Part shown: positions 18,905-27,313 of the stretch, piece after piece
How the letters are laid out: each line of letters opens with the position of its first letter
How positions within the stretch are numbered: position 1 is the first letter of the stretch
Source of the DNA: Cryobacterium soli
GTDB lineage: Bacteria; Actinomycetota; Actinomycetes; Actinomycetales; Microbacteriaceae
Assembly (NCBI RefSeq): GCF_003611035.1
Contig: NZ_CP030033.1
Span: forward strand, 372,001-436,000
Reading direction: 5' to 3'
Length of the DNA stretch: 64,000 bases
Notes under the pieces: model-generated
Databases searched by the model: none
What the model saw: only the letters and a program-made list of their open reading frames with translations
What the model was told of the DNA's origin: nothing
Translations under genes and position numbers: made by a program

Positions 18905-19492
18905 GTGTCGGTACGCAACTCGCTCCTGGCCGTCCTGACCATGGGCCCTGCCTACGGCTTCCAGCTACACGGGGAGCTCGCCCGACGCACCGGCGGCCGT
19001 CGCTCCGTGAATGTCGGCCAGATCTACGGCACCCTGGAGCGCCTCATTGCCCAGGACGCCGTCGAATCCGCCGGTTCGACGGCGGACGGCCTGCCCCTGT
19101 ACAGGCTCACCGAGACGGGCCGCACCGAGGCCCTCAGCTGGCTGCACGACACCCGCAGCGGCTCCGGAGACGAGTGGAACGACATGCTCGAGCGGGTCAT
19201 GATCGCCTCGTCGCTCCCCCACGTCGATCTTGCGTCCGTTCTGGACGGCTATCGGTCGGCCTGGCAGTCCCGGCTGGCCGCCCGCACAGCGGAACCGGAC
19301 TCCGGTCAGGGTTTGTTGGCCGATGCCGCGGACGCCGCGCAGGGGCGTGCCGCGCTCGCGTGGCTGTCCGTGGTCGCCGGCCTGGCCGGGGACCAGGGCA
19401 CCGGCCCTTCAATGCACCGTGAACTCAGTGCCCTGCGCCCGAAACGAGGCCGGCGCCCGGCTCCGGCCGTCTCGGCACGCCCGCACCGCTGA
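18905..19492 (+). CDS. PadR-family transcriptional regulator
   Basis: A 195-residue regulator. Residues about 1-80 form the PadR winged helix (LLAVLTMGPAYGFQLHGEL, then NVGQIYGTLERL). The remainder is the longer PadR-s2-like helical C-terminal region. The GTG at 18905 has GGAGG four bases before it. PadR proteins repress neighbouring genes in response to small molecules. Its divergent neighbour is DUF3145. The AT-rich TATATTCGGTATA at about 18868-18880 just upstream is a possible promoter or operator. Confidence 0.82.
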   Translation: MSVRNSLLAVLTMGPAYGFQLHGELARRTGGRRSVNVGQIYGTLERLIAQDAVESAGSTADGLPLYRLTETGRTEALSWLHDTRSGSGDEWNDMLERVMIASSLPHVDLASVLDGYRSAWQSRLAARTAEPDSGQGLLADAADAAQGRAALAWLSVVAGLAGDQGTGPSMHRELSALRPKRGRRPAPAVSARPHR

Positions 19493-19497
19493 GCGCG

Positions 19498-21243
19498 CTA
19501 CTTCGCGTCGGCGTAGCTGTCCACCACCACGCAGGTCAAGGGGAAATCGACCGGGAAGTCGCCGAAGAGCAGCCGCCCCGCCGTCGCCGCCGCCTCCCCC
19601 ACGATGCGCGCCACATCGTCGGCCAGAGCCGCCGGGGTATGCACGATGACCTCGTCGTGTAGGAAGAAGACCAGGTGCGGTACGGAGGCGAAAGGGCCGG
19701 GGGCTGAGCGCGTCGTGCCGGCCTCAGGGGACGCCGGTGCGGAGAGTGCCCACAGGCCCTTCCTGATCTCGGCCATCCAGCACAGCGCCCACTCCGCTGC
19801 GGTCCCCTGAACTATGAAATTGCGGGTGAACCGCCCCCAGTCCCCGGCCTGACTACGTGCCCGCCGCTGGGCGGCCGAGCCGGCGCCGCCCTCGCTCCCC
19901 CGTGCCTGATCGTCCTGCCAGTCCGGGCCTGGGCGGGGCGAGGACCGTCCCAGCCTGGTGCTCACGATGTCGCCGCGCTCCCCGGCCCGTGCCGCGGATT
20001 CCGTGAGAGCCAGGGCCCGCGGGTACGCTCGGGCCAGCCTGGGCAGTAGTCGCCCGCTCTCGCCGGAGGTGGCGCCGTACATGGCGCCGAGCATCGCGAC
20101 CTTCGCGTGGGCGCGCGTCTCCACCACACCGCTGGCCACGATGCCGGCGTAGAGGTCTGTTCCGCGGCCCGCCGCGGCCATGGCCGTGTCTGCCGACAGT
20201 GCCGCCAGGATGCGGGGCTCCAACTGGGCGGCGTCGGCGACCACGAAGCGCCACCCCGGGTCGGCCACCACGGCTCCCCGGATCTGCCGGGGCAGCTGCA
20301 GCGCTCCGCCGCCACGGGTGGCCCAGCGGCCGGTCACCACGCCGCCCGGCAGGTACTCGGGGTGGAACCTGTCGTCGACGATCCAGGTCTGCATCCAGTA
20401 CCACCCGTTGGCGCTTTGTAGCCTGGCCAGCTTCTTATAGCGCAGCAGCGGTTCGATCACCGGGTGCGACAGCTTCTCCAACTCCCAGGCCCTGGTCGTC
20501 GTGACCTGCACCCCGGCCCGGTTGAGCGCGCGGAGCAGCTCGGGGGGCGAATCGGGGTTGACCGTCGGGTCGCCCAGTTCCTCGCGGATGCGCCCGGCTA
20601 GACTCTCCAGACGAACCGGGCGCTGGCCGGGTGCCGCCCTCGGGCCGAGTTCCGCAGTCAGCAGGCTGTCATGGATGCCCGTGCGCCACGGCAGCCCGGC
20701 GAACTGCATCTCCGCGGCGATCAGGGCGCCCACCGATTCCGCAGCCAGGAGCAGCCGGAGCCGGCCGGGTTCGGTGCTGCCAGCGACGGCGGCCAACTGC
20801 GCCAGGAACTCCGTGAGAATGTCCTCGCCCGGCGTCTCGCCGGCGGTGTCCACGGCGCCGCCCAGGTCCATGTCGAAAAGCGTCGACCCCGCAGTCTCCG
20901 GGCGCGGAACGGCGGGCGGCGCATCCCACCGGCCCGCCGCCGCATTCGCCAGGACGCTCGCACCGGTCAGGGCGGAGTTCCGCAGGATGGCGTGGCAGAG
21001 CCGGAGGTCGTGGCACCGCTGCACGCGAACGTGGGCGCGCAACAACAGCGGATAGATGTCGGCGGTGTCCTCCCAGACCCACCGGACGCCACCGCCCTCC
21101 CTGGCACGGGCATGGGCCGCGAAAGCCGCGTCAGAGAGCGTCACGTCGGCACCGGCATCGGCTGGTTCCGCCGGGCCGCCGTCGGCGTCGAGTTCCCTGA
21201 GCCGCACCCGATCGGGGCGCGTTCGGGTCACCAGAATGTACAC
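19498..21243 (-). CDS. Stand-alone family-A DNA polymerase (bifunctional 3'-5' exonuclease/polymerase type)
   Basis: A 581-residue PolA-like protein without a 5'-nuclease domain. Polymerase motifs are all visible: motif A as VVADAAQLEPRILA, motif B with TRAHAKVAMLGAMYG and motif C as FFLHDEVIVH, so the palm site looks intact. The N-terminal 250 residues correspond to a degenerate exonuclease region. This class is separate from replicative PolA in Actinobacteria and its role, probably repair, is not established. The GTG at 21243 is preferred (VYILVTRTRP); it lies inside the end of the lipoprotein frame. Confidence 0.83.
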   Translation of the reverse strand: MYILVTRTRPDRVRLRELDADGGPAEPADAGADVTLSDAAFAAHARAREGGGVRWVWEDTADIYPLLLRAHVRVQRCHDLRLCHAILRNSALTGASVLANAAAGRWDAPPAVPRPETAGSTLFDMDLGGAVDTAGETPGEDILTEFLAQLAAVAGSTEPGRLRLLLAAESVGALIAAEMQFAGLPWRTGIHDSLLTAELGPRAAPGQRPVRLESLAGRIREELGDPTVNPDSPPELLRALNRAGVQVTTTRAWELEKLSHPVIEPLLRYKKLARLQSANGWYWMQTWIVDDRFHPEYLPGGVVTGRWATRGGGALQLPRQIRGAVVADPGWRFVVADAAQLEPRILAALSADTAMAAAGRGTDLYAGIVASGVVETRAHAKVAMLGAMYGATSGESGRLLPRLARAYPRALALTESAARAGERGDIVSTRLGRSSPRPGPDWQDDQARGSEGGAGSAAQRRARSQAGDWGRFTRNFIVQGTAAEWALCWMAEIRKGLWALSAPASPEAGTTRSAPGPFASVPHLVFFLHDEVIVHTPAALADDVARIVGEAAATAGRLLFGDFPVDFPLTCVVVDSYADAK

Positions 21244-21979
21244 ACTCCATTGTCCCGCACGGGAACCGGCCCCGCCGCAGGTCAGGCCCGGGGAAGATGG
21301 CGACAGGCACCGGCACGTGCACGATTTGCTTGGTGTAGCCACCGGCGCCCGCGGAGGACTCGGCCGAGATCGTCATCGCGAAGTCGAGGATGACACCGTA
21401 GGTGTCCGCGCTCAGCGTGCCGATCTGGTTGGATTCCAACTGGAAGCCGCCCTTGGGCGAGGTGATGAGCAACCCATCCGCCGAGCGGAGCGCCTCAGGG
21501 TCGAGGGTGACCAGAAGCGGGTCGGTGTCCAGGACGAACGGCGAGACGGATGCACCGCCGGTGGTGGAGGTCGTGGCGGTCACGGAGATGTTGGACATGT
21601 AGACCAGTCGCTTAGCCGCGAACGGCGCGTCGGCCGGGACCGAACGGTCGAAGACGTTGATGACGAAGGAGAACAGCTTCTCGCTGTCCGTGTACCACTC
21701 GTGGGTCTTCTGCTCCGTCCACATGTCCAGCTGTAGCTCGAGGTCGTCGCCGATCATGAGGGTGGGGTGCACAGACCCCATGTCGGTGAAGACCGAGTCG
21801 AAGACGAGGTCGGGTGTTGCGGACGGCGTCGGCGTCGCTGCGGCGACGTTCTGGACCGGTTGCGCGCCGATCAACGGGGTGAATGTGCTGCACCCCGTGA
21901 ACCCGAGGGCCATCAGGGTCAGGCCGCCCGCCAGAACGGTGCGGGAGGTGCGAGTACGAAGGAGGAACCGTCCGGGCAT
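21131..21979 (-). CDS. Putative lipoprotein with an aberrant C-terminal extension
   Basis: A 282-residue frame. Residues 1-30 are a lipoprotein signal with Arg-rich start, hydrophobic core and lipobox GFTGC (C30). A Thr/Pro/Ala linker and a beta-rich domain follow, ending about residue 232 (IVHVPVPVAIFP). The last 45 residues are Arg/Gly/Cys-rich, unlike the rest, and overlap the polymerase gene in another frame. One extra base in the CCCCGGG run near 21285-21291 would end the protein at the TGA at 21284-21282. The family is not recognised; it would be anchored on the outer face of the membrane. Confidence 0.65.
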   Translation of the reverse strand: MPGRFLLRTRTSRTVLAGGLTLMALGFTGCSTFTPLIGAQPVQNVAAATPTPSATPDLVFDSVFTDMGSVHPTLMIGDDLELQLDMWTEQKTHEWYTDSEKLFSFVINVFDRSVPADAPFAAKRLVYMSNISVTATTSTTGGASVSPFVLDTDPLLVTLDPEALRSADGLLITSPKGGFQLESNQIGTLSADTYGVILDFAMTISAESSAGAGGYTKQIVHVPVPVAIFPGPDLRRGRFPCGTMECVHSGDPNAPRSGAAQGTRRRRRPGGTSRCRCRRDAL

Positions 21980-22074
21980 GCTGGGTACTTTCGGGAGGAG
22001 GCTGAAGGCAATCCCTCATATAGTGGCACAGATCTTCGCCCCACCCGGCCATTCGGGGGGAGCGACTGCCTCGG

Positions 22075-22148
22075 TAGGGTGGACGGGACTTGAACCCGTG
22101 ACCGTGCGGTTATGAGCCGCGTGCTCTAACCAGCTGAGCTACCACCCC
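22075..22148 (-). tRNA. Elongator tRNA-Met (anticodon CAT)
   Basis: A 74-nt cloverleaf: acceptor GGGGTGG with CCACCCT, D-arm GCTC/GAGC, anticodon loop CTCATAA, T-loop TTCAAGT, discriminator A, no encoded CCA. G1 opposes U72, as in the elongator methionine tRNAs I know, whereas Ile2-CAT normally has G1-C72. Initiator tRNA is excluded because its C1/A72 mismatch and GGG stem are absent. Confidence 0.88.
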
Positions 22149-22190
22149 GTGTGTGACGTCTATCGTATCGTCCGGGCGCCGAGCCCGGCG

Positions 22191-23477
22191 TCAGTCGTGC
22201 GCTGGCGTGCCGTCCAGCACTTGCCGGGAGGAGGCCGACTCGGTCGTGGCCGTGGCCGGGCTGTCGATCGGTTCGCCGCGGTAGAGGTGCTCGAAGGTCG
22301 TCAGGGTGCGCTTGATGTCGTGGGCCTCGATGAGCTTGAGCGATTCGTTCTTGAGCGCGTCGAGTTCGTCGGGCGCCGCCGTGAGCACCACGGTCAGCTT
22401 GTCCGCAAGGTCCCTGGCACTGCCCGGCTCGAAGAGATAGCCGTTCTGTCCGTCGTGCACGAGGTGCGGGAGAGCCATGGCGTTGGCGGCCACGACAGGA
22501 AGGCCGGAGGCCATGGCTTCCATGGTCGCGATGCTCTGCAGCTCGGCGATGGACGGCATCGCGAAGACCGTGGCCCGTGAGTAGGCCTGGCGAAGCTCCT
22601 CATCGGTGACGTAACCCGTGAAAGTGAAGCGCGAGCTGAGACCCAGGCTCTCGACGAGGAGTTCCAGATTGCGGCGCTGGTCCCCACCGCCGACGATCTC
22701 GACCTGGGCATCCAGGCTTGCGTCGAGCAGGGCTACGGCCTGCACCAGCACATCGATCTGCTTCTCGCCGGTGACCCGACCCACGAAGAGGATCCGGTTC
22801 TCGGTGCGCGGCGCGAAACTGGGCGAATAGTTGTCCGCGTCGATACCGCAGGAGATGGCGTGCACTCCCGTGAGTCCGGTGTACTTCTCCAGGAACTCGG
22901 CGGCCCGTCGGGTCGGGGTCGTGACGGCTTCGGCCCGCCTGAAGGTGTGCTCGGCGGCCTTCCAGAGCGCCTTGACCACCTGGTGCTGGAAGCCCTTGGG
23001 AACGAGGGAGAACTGCAGCATGTTCTCGGGCATGAAGTGGTTGGTACCCACGATTCGGATCCCGCGCTTCTGGGCCTCGATGGCCACACCGCGGCCCACG
23101 ACGATATGGGACTGGAAGTGCACGACATCGGGCTGGAAGGAGTCGAGGATGGCGCGGCTGTGCCGGCGTACGATCCAGGGCAGAGCGAACCGCAGCCAGT
23201 CGTGCGGGTACCAGCGCCAGCTGTGCAGGCGGTGCACCGTCATGGACTCGCCCTCGTGCACCTCCGTCCAGGTGCCGTGCTTGCGTGTGGCGGCCGGGGC
23301 CATGATGGCGACGACGTGGCCGCGGGAGACCAGGCCCGCCGCGAGGCGTTCAGCGAACCGGGCGGCACCGTTCACGTCCGGCGCGAACGTGTCCGCGGCG
23401 ATGAGGACGCGGATGGGCCTCGTCGCCGGGGTCACCCGGTCAGACGATTGTTCCGGTAAATCTGATGAAGCGCACAA
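22191..23477 (-). CDS. GT4-family glycosyltransferase
   Basis: A 428-residue GT-B enzyme. The N-terminal Rossmann half begins with VLIAADTFAPDVNGAARF (donor/acceptor glycine loop). The C-terminal half has LFVGRVTGEKQIDVLVQA and the E-x7-E motif region (PSIAELQSIATMEAMASG). This pattern is close to diacylglycerol alpha-glucosyltransferases and to phosphatidylinositol mannosyltransferases, so a membrane glycolipid is a plausible product, but the substrate is not determined. The frame opens with TTG after AGGGA; a GTG start 42 bases downstream is possible. Confidence 0.8.
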   Translation of the reverse strand: MCASSDLPEQSSDRVTPATRPIRVLIAADTFAPDVNGAARFAERLAAGLVSRGHVVAIMAPAATRKHGTWTEVHEGESMTVHRLHSWRWYPHDWLRFALPWIVRRHSRAILDSFQPDVVHFQSHIVVGRGVAIEAQKRGIRIVGTNHFMPENMLQFSLVPKGFQHQVVKALWKAAEHTFRRAEAVTTPTRRAAEFLEKYTGLTGVHAISCGIDADNYSPSFAPRTENRILFVGRVTGEKQIDVLVQAVALLDASLDAQVEIVGGGDQRRNLELLVESLGLSSRFTFTGYVTDEELRQAYSRATVFAMPSIAELQSIATMEAMASGLPVVAANAMALPHLVHDGQNGYLFEPGSARDLADKLTVVLTAAPDELDALKNESLKLIEAHDIKRTLTTFEHLYRGEPIDSPATATTESASSRQVLDGTPAHD

Positions 23478-23632
23478 GTGGCGTAGTCCCTACGTAGGTG
23501 GGCCGGGGATGAGCGTCCGGCACGAAGTCTGGGTCTCGACGGAACACGCCGTCGAGGTGTGTTAGCACCCTATTCTAAACCGGCTGGGCGATGGCAGCCC
23601 CCCAGTCGCGGCGCGTTGATAAAAATCACTGA

Positions 23633-24547
23633 TCAGCTCGCGGATTGCGGGTGGTACTTTGCGAGCCGGAAGACTCCCCAGATCGCGACGGCACCGGCGA
23701 GGGCGAAGAGCACCCCGGCCCACGCGGGAGCCTGGGAGGCCTCCCCCAGGACGATGATCCCGATTCCCACTGCGATCATCGGGTCGATCACGGTGAGCCC
23801 CGCGATCACCAGGTCTGGCGGGCCGGAGGAGTAGGCGTTCTGCACGAAGTAGGCCCCTGCACCCGCGGCGAGCAGCAGCCCGGCGACGCAGACGAGAGTG
23901 AGCCACTCGAAGTTGCCGTTCTGGATGCGGTTGATGATCACCTTCGCGAGCGTGGCGACGAAGCCGTACAGCACGCCGGCGCCGATGATGTAGAAAATGG
24001 CCTGGAACCGGGTACGGAGCATCACGAAGGCTGCGGCGAAGGCGCAGAGCACCACGGCGAGCACGATGAGGATCGTGATGAGGTTGGCGTCGGTCACGGG
24101 CTTGTCCACGGCCGTGAAGGCCGCGACCGTCACGAACAGGCCCACACCGCCCACACACATGGCGATCGCGATGATCGAGGCCCTGTTGAGTTTGAGCCGG
24201 CTCACCCGGGCATTGAGGATCGCCGTGATGACCAGGGCCACCGCACCGAGCGGCTGGACCACGATGAGAGGAGCGAAGGCGAGGCTGGTGAGCTGGAACG
24301 CGATTGCCATGCCCAGCATGAGGGTGCCGAAGACCCAAGACGGCCGGGACAGCAGCAGAATCAGCTGGCGGGTGTTCAGGCCGCCGGTGACCTCGACCGT
24401 GGATGCCTCGACCTTGGTCACCCCGCGGTGCTGGAATTGTGCGCCCAACGAGAGGAACACCGCCCCGATCAACGCGAGCGGAATGCCAATTGCCTGACGA
24501 GGATCGATGGCGATCTCCCCAGCCAGGTCTGTCAGGTCGGGAGTCAC
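23633..24547 (-). CDS. DMT-superfamily membrane transporter
   Basis: A 304-residue hydrophobic protein with about nine or ten predicted membrane helices in two repeats, typical of EamA/NIPA-like DMT carriers. A conserved VVQPLGAVALVI stretch lies in the first half and IVLGEASQAPAW near the end. The substrate is unknown. The start is GTG at 24547 with no clear ribosome site. It is divergent from the deformylase gene with only 40 bases between them, so both promoters overlap. Confidence 0.72.
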   Translation of the reverse strand: MTPDLTDLAGEIAIDPRQAIGIPLALIGAVFLSLGAQFQHRGVTKVEASTVEVTGGLNTRQLILLLSRPSWVFGTLMLGMAIAFQLTSLAFAPLIVVQPLGAVALVITAILNARVSRLKLNRASIIAIAMCVGGVGLFVTVAAFTAVDKPVTDANLITILIVLAVVLCAFAAAFVMLRTRFQAIFYIIGAGVLYGFVATLAKVIINRIQNGNFEWLTLVCVAGLLLAAGAGAYFVQNAYSSGPPDLVIAGLTVIDPMIAVGIGIIVLGEASQAPAWAGVLFALAGAVAIWGVFRLAKYHPQSAS

Positions 24548-24575
24548 TCAACGAGACTATCGAGATCCATGCCGA

Positions 24576-24581
24576 TATCCT
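24576..24581 (+). promoter_or_regulatory. -10 element giving a leaderless deformylase mRNA
   Basis: TATCCT lies six bases before the deformylase ATG, which lacks a Shine-Dalgarno. This spacing places the transcription start at or next to the ATG, the standard layout of actinobacterial leaderless genes. Confidence 0.5.
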
Positions 24582-24587
24582 TGCTGA

Positions 24588-25154
24588 ATGGCCGTACGAC
24601 CGATAGTAATTTCAGGCGAACCCGTCCTGCACTCCCCCGCAGCCCCCGTCGTCGTCTTCGACGACGCGTTGCGCGAGCTGGTGCAGGACATGTTCGAGAC
24701 CATGGACGCCGCCCCCGGCGTCGGTCTCGCCGGACCCCAGGTGGGCGTGGGGCTGCGGCTCTTCACGTTCAGTTACCTGGACGATGACGAGATCGAGACT
24801 CGCGGGGTCGCCATCAACCCGGAGCTGTGGATCACCCCGGTCCCGGCCTCAGAGGCCGATGAGGACGAGGACGTCGAGGGCTGCCTGTCCTTCCCGGGTG
24901 AGCGGTTCCCGCTCTGCCGCGCGGAATCGGCGATCCTGCGCGCCGTCGACCTGGAGCAGAACCCGTTCGAGATCCGCGCGGACGGCTGGCTGGCCAGAAT
25001 CTTCCAGCACGAGTTCGACCACCTCGACGGAACCCTGTACGTGGACCGGCTGGAGCACCAGTACGCGAAGATCGCTGCCAAGGTGGGCCGCAAGCGCGGG
25101 TGGGGGGTGCCCGGCGTGAGCTGGCTGCCCGGTGTCGACGATCTCGAGAGTTGA
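24588..25154 (+). CDS. def: Peptide deformylase
   Basis: A 188-residue metallohydrolase removing the N-formyl group from nascent proteins. The three motifs are present: GVGLAGPQ at 44-51 (usual GxGLAAxQ, with Gly for the second Ala), EGCLS with metal ligand C99, and HEFDH with H141, E142 and H145. The C-terminal extension (KVGRKRGWGVPG onward) is typical of actinobacterial enzymes. It converges on the histidine-kinase-like gene 22 bases downstream. Confidence 0.93.
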   Translation: MAVRPIVISGEPVLHSPAAPVVVFDDALRELVQDMFETMDAAPGVGLAGPQVGVGLRLFTFSYLDDDEIETRGVAINPELWITPVPASEADEDEDVEGCLSFPGERFPLCRAESAILRAVDLEQNPFEIRADGWLARIFQHEFDHLDGTLYVDRLEHQYAKIAAKVGRKRGWGVPGVSWLPGVDDLES

Positions 25155-25176
25155 CCGCCTCGTAGGCTGCTGAGCC

Positions 25177-26073
25177 TCAGCGGGAGAGGTTGACTCCGTG
25201 TACACCGTTGTGGAACCGGAGTGACGGGAACACCGCGGAGACGGAGAATCCGACGCCGGGAACCGTGCCGGCGTTGAAGATGCCGCCGAAGAGCTGAGCG
25301 CGCTCCCGCATCTGCGTGATGTCCGCTCCGGAGATGCTCTCGCTGAGCGCCTTGAGGTCGTCGTCGATCGTGTACGTCGTCCGGGCCGCGAAATCGGATG
25401 CGGACGCGCTCTCCCGCCGAGCGGCGGCACGGATGCCGTCGTCGTCGATGAGCAGCTGCAGGCCGTCCTGGGTCCAGGTGAAGGACACTCTCGCCTCGGT
25501 GCCGATGCCGCCGTGCTTGAGCGCATTGGCCAGGGCGCTCTGCAGAATTCGGTAGATGGCCAGCTCCGCGCCGGGCTTGAGGGGGAACCGTTCGCCCGAT
25601 TCGGTGAAGCCCACGGCCAGGCCGGCATCGCGCATCACACCGAAGAGGTTGTGGGCCGATTGCAGTCCAGGCTGCCTGGCCTGGATCGACTCGCCTTCGT
25701 GGGCGATGGTGAGAACGCGCCGGAGGTCCGCCAGGGTGATCCTGCCGTCGTCGACGAGCGCTGTGGCCGCCCGCACAGCGGTGGACGGGTCGCTCTCGGC
25801 GGCATAGCGCGCGCCCTCTGCCCGGGTGATCAGACGCGCAAGCGAGAGCACCGCGATGTCCTGCAGCTCGCGGATGATCGCCAGCCTGCCGTGCTGTTCG
25901 GCCAGCGAGAGTTCGAGGTCGATCCGCACCCGTTCGGCGGCAGAGCGGTCGAACCGGCTGCGGCGCTGCCGCACGGCCGAGCGCAGCCAGAGCACGAGGA
26001 AGACCACGGCCAGCCCCGCGAGGACGGCGCTCACACTCTGCCAGAGAGACACATCGGCCACCTTTCGGTACAT
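25177..26073 (-). CDS. Histidine-kinase-like membrane protein lacking the phospho-acceptor His
   Basis: A 298-residue protein with one N-terminal membrane helix (about 10-30), a HisKA_3-like helix and a HATPase-like C-terminus. The H-box reads IIRELQDIAVLS, with Q71 where DesK-type kinases have His. The N-box Asn is kept (LANALKHGG, N183), but the G1 box is only LLIDDDG and no clear G2 follows. No response regulator is adjacent. It is probably a pseudokinase or ATP-binding sensor. The ATG at 26073 lacks a ribosome site; GTG at 26052 after GAAAGG is an alternative. Confidence 0.68.
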   Translation of the reverse strand: MYRKVADVSLWQSVSAVLAGLAVVFLVLWLRSAVRQRRSRFDRSAAERVRIDLELSLAEQHGRLAIIRELQDIAVLSLARLITRAEGARYAAESDPSTAVRAATALVDDGRITLADLRRVLTIAHEGESIQARQPGLQSAHNLFGVMRDAGLAVGFTESGERFPLKPGAELAIYRILQSALANALKHGGIGTEARVSFTWTQDGLQLLIDDDGIRAAARRESASASDFAARTTYTIDDDLKALSESISGADITQMRERAQLFGGIFNAGTVPGVGFSVSAVFPSLRFHNGVHGVNLSR

Positions 26074-26123
26074 TCGGGATCAGACTAGCGGCCGGCGCCC
26101 GCATGGGCACCCGCGTGGGCACT

Positions 26124-26163
26124 AAAAAAGGCCACCGGGGGTGGAGCCCCTAGTGACCTTTTC
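26124..26163 (-). terminator. Terminator after tRNA-Asn
   Basis: On the minus strand AAAAGGTCACTAGGGG pairs with CCCCCGGTGGCCTTTT around a five-base loop, ending in a run of T. It begins two bases after the tRNA 3' end, a textbook intrinsic terminator. Confidence 0.85.
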
Positions 26164-26164
26164 G

Positions 26165-26237
26165 CTCCCCGACTTGGACTCGAACCAAGAACCTGCGCAT
26201 TAACAGTGCGCTGCTCTGCCAATTGAGCTATCGAGGA
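26165..26237 (-). tRNA. tRNA-Asn (anticodon GTT)
   Basis: A 73-nt cloverleaf: acceptor TCCTCGA with TCGGGGA, D-arm GCTC/GAGC, anticodon stem GCGCA/TGCGC with loop CTGTTAA, T-loop TTCGAGT, discriminator G as expected for Asn. CCA is not encoded. Confidence 0.95.
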
Positions 26238-26323
26238 ATGTGTGCTCGGCGAGAGTTTCCCTCGCCTTGAACAGCGTAGCTACTTTACCAAAAGATCGCC
26301 GTGTGCCAAATCGAGGGTGCCGT

Positions 26324-27310
26324 TCAGTAGCCAGACTCGGTGTCGACGACCCCGATGAACGGCCCGTTTCCTAGGAAAGCGGCCACATTCAGGCGAATTC
26401 GTTCGGCCAACAGCGGAGCGGTCATCTCGGGCGTGTCGGCCATGTGCGGGGTGATCAGACACCGGGGCTCGGTCCAGAGCGGATGCCCCTGCGGGAGCGG
26501 TTCGGGATCCGTGACGTCGAGCGCGGCGCCGGCTATCGTGCCGGAGCGCAGGGCTGCCACGAGCGCGTCGGTGTCGACGAGTGGTCCCCTGGCGATGTTG
26601 ACCAGATGCGCCGTCTTCTTCATCAGGCCGAGTTCGGCCGCTCCGAGCAGATGGCGGGTGTCGCCGGTGAGGGCGGCGGCGACCACCACCACATCGGCCA
26701 GGGGAAGCTCGTCCCGCAGAGCCGGGGTGGTGACGGTGCGGGCGGCGCCCGGAACCGGCTCGGCACTGCGACGTACCACCACGTTCTCAGTGCCGAACGG
26801 GGCGAGCAGCCGGATGAGTTCACGGGCGATGCCGCCGGCCCCGATGATCAGCACGGTCCGGCCGTACAGCGACTCGCCGGACGGCACCGCGTTCCAGGAT
26901 CGGGCCCTGGCGCGCTCGGGAAGCACCCGGAGAGACGCCAGGGCCAGGGCCAGCGCGTGTTCGGCGACGGGTTGGGCGAACGCCCCTTTGGCGCTGGTGA
27001 CGAGCAGGCCGGGCCGCCGGTGGGCGGTGAGCACGTCGCTGAAGGCGTCGATACCCGCCCACGGCAGCTGCACCCAGTCCAGCTGCGGATGCGCGGCCAG
27101 GACATCGCCCAGCTCGCCAGCCCTGGCGTAGGAGAGCCAGATGAGACCCCGGGTGCGCTCGGACAGCGGAGCAACCTCGCCGCCGGCCTCGACCACGGCC
27201 GCAGCGAACACCGCGGAGCCCTCCGGGAGGATCGCGATGGGGGCGGGGCGGGCGCCTGGCATCCGCACGGTGGCCGCTTCGGGGGCCAGGACGGCGCGAT
27301 GTTGGGCCAC
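26324..27310 (-). CDS. D-isomer-specific 2-hydroxyacid dehydrogenase family protein
   Basis: A 328-residue NAD-dependent dehydrogenase. The Rossmann signature is VLIIGAGGIARELIRLL; the catalytic Arg lies in VNIARGPLVDTDAL, followed by a Glu-containing DVTDPEPLP and the catalytic His in TPHMAD. The coenzyme loop GxGxxA/G is present as GAGGIA. It would reduce a 2-keto acid. GTG at 27310 lies three bases after the stop of the preceding ATPase, so it is the last gene of the peptide-ABC operon. Confidence 0.82.
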   Translation of the reverse strand: MAQHRAVLAPEAATVRMPGARPAPIAILPEGSAVFAAAVVEAGGEVAPLSERTRGLIWLSYARAGELGDVLAAHPQLDWVQLPWAGIDAFSDVLTAHRRPGLLVTSAKGAFAQPVAEHALALALASLRVLPERARARSWNAVPSGESLYGRTVLIIGAGGIARELIRLLAPFGTENVVVRRSAEPVPGAARTVTTPALRDELPLADVVVVAAALTGDTRHLLGAAELGLMKKTAHLVNIARGPLVDTDALVAALRSGTIAGAALDVTDPEPLPQGHPLWTEPRCLITPHMADTPEMTAPLLAERIRLNVAAFLGNGPFIGVVDTESGY

Positions 27311-27313
27311 GGT

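Noticed and set aside
22075..22148. tRNA-Ile2 (CAT)
   Set aside because: G1 opposes U72 as in elongator tRNA-Met; Ile2 species normally have G1-C72.
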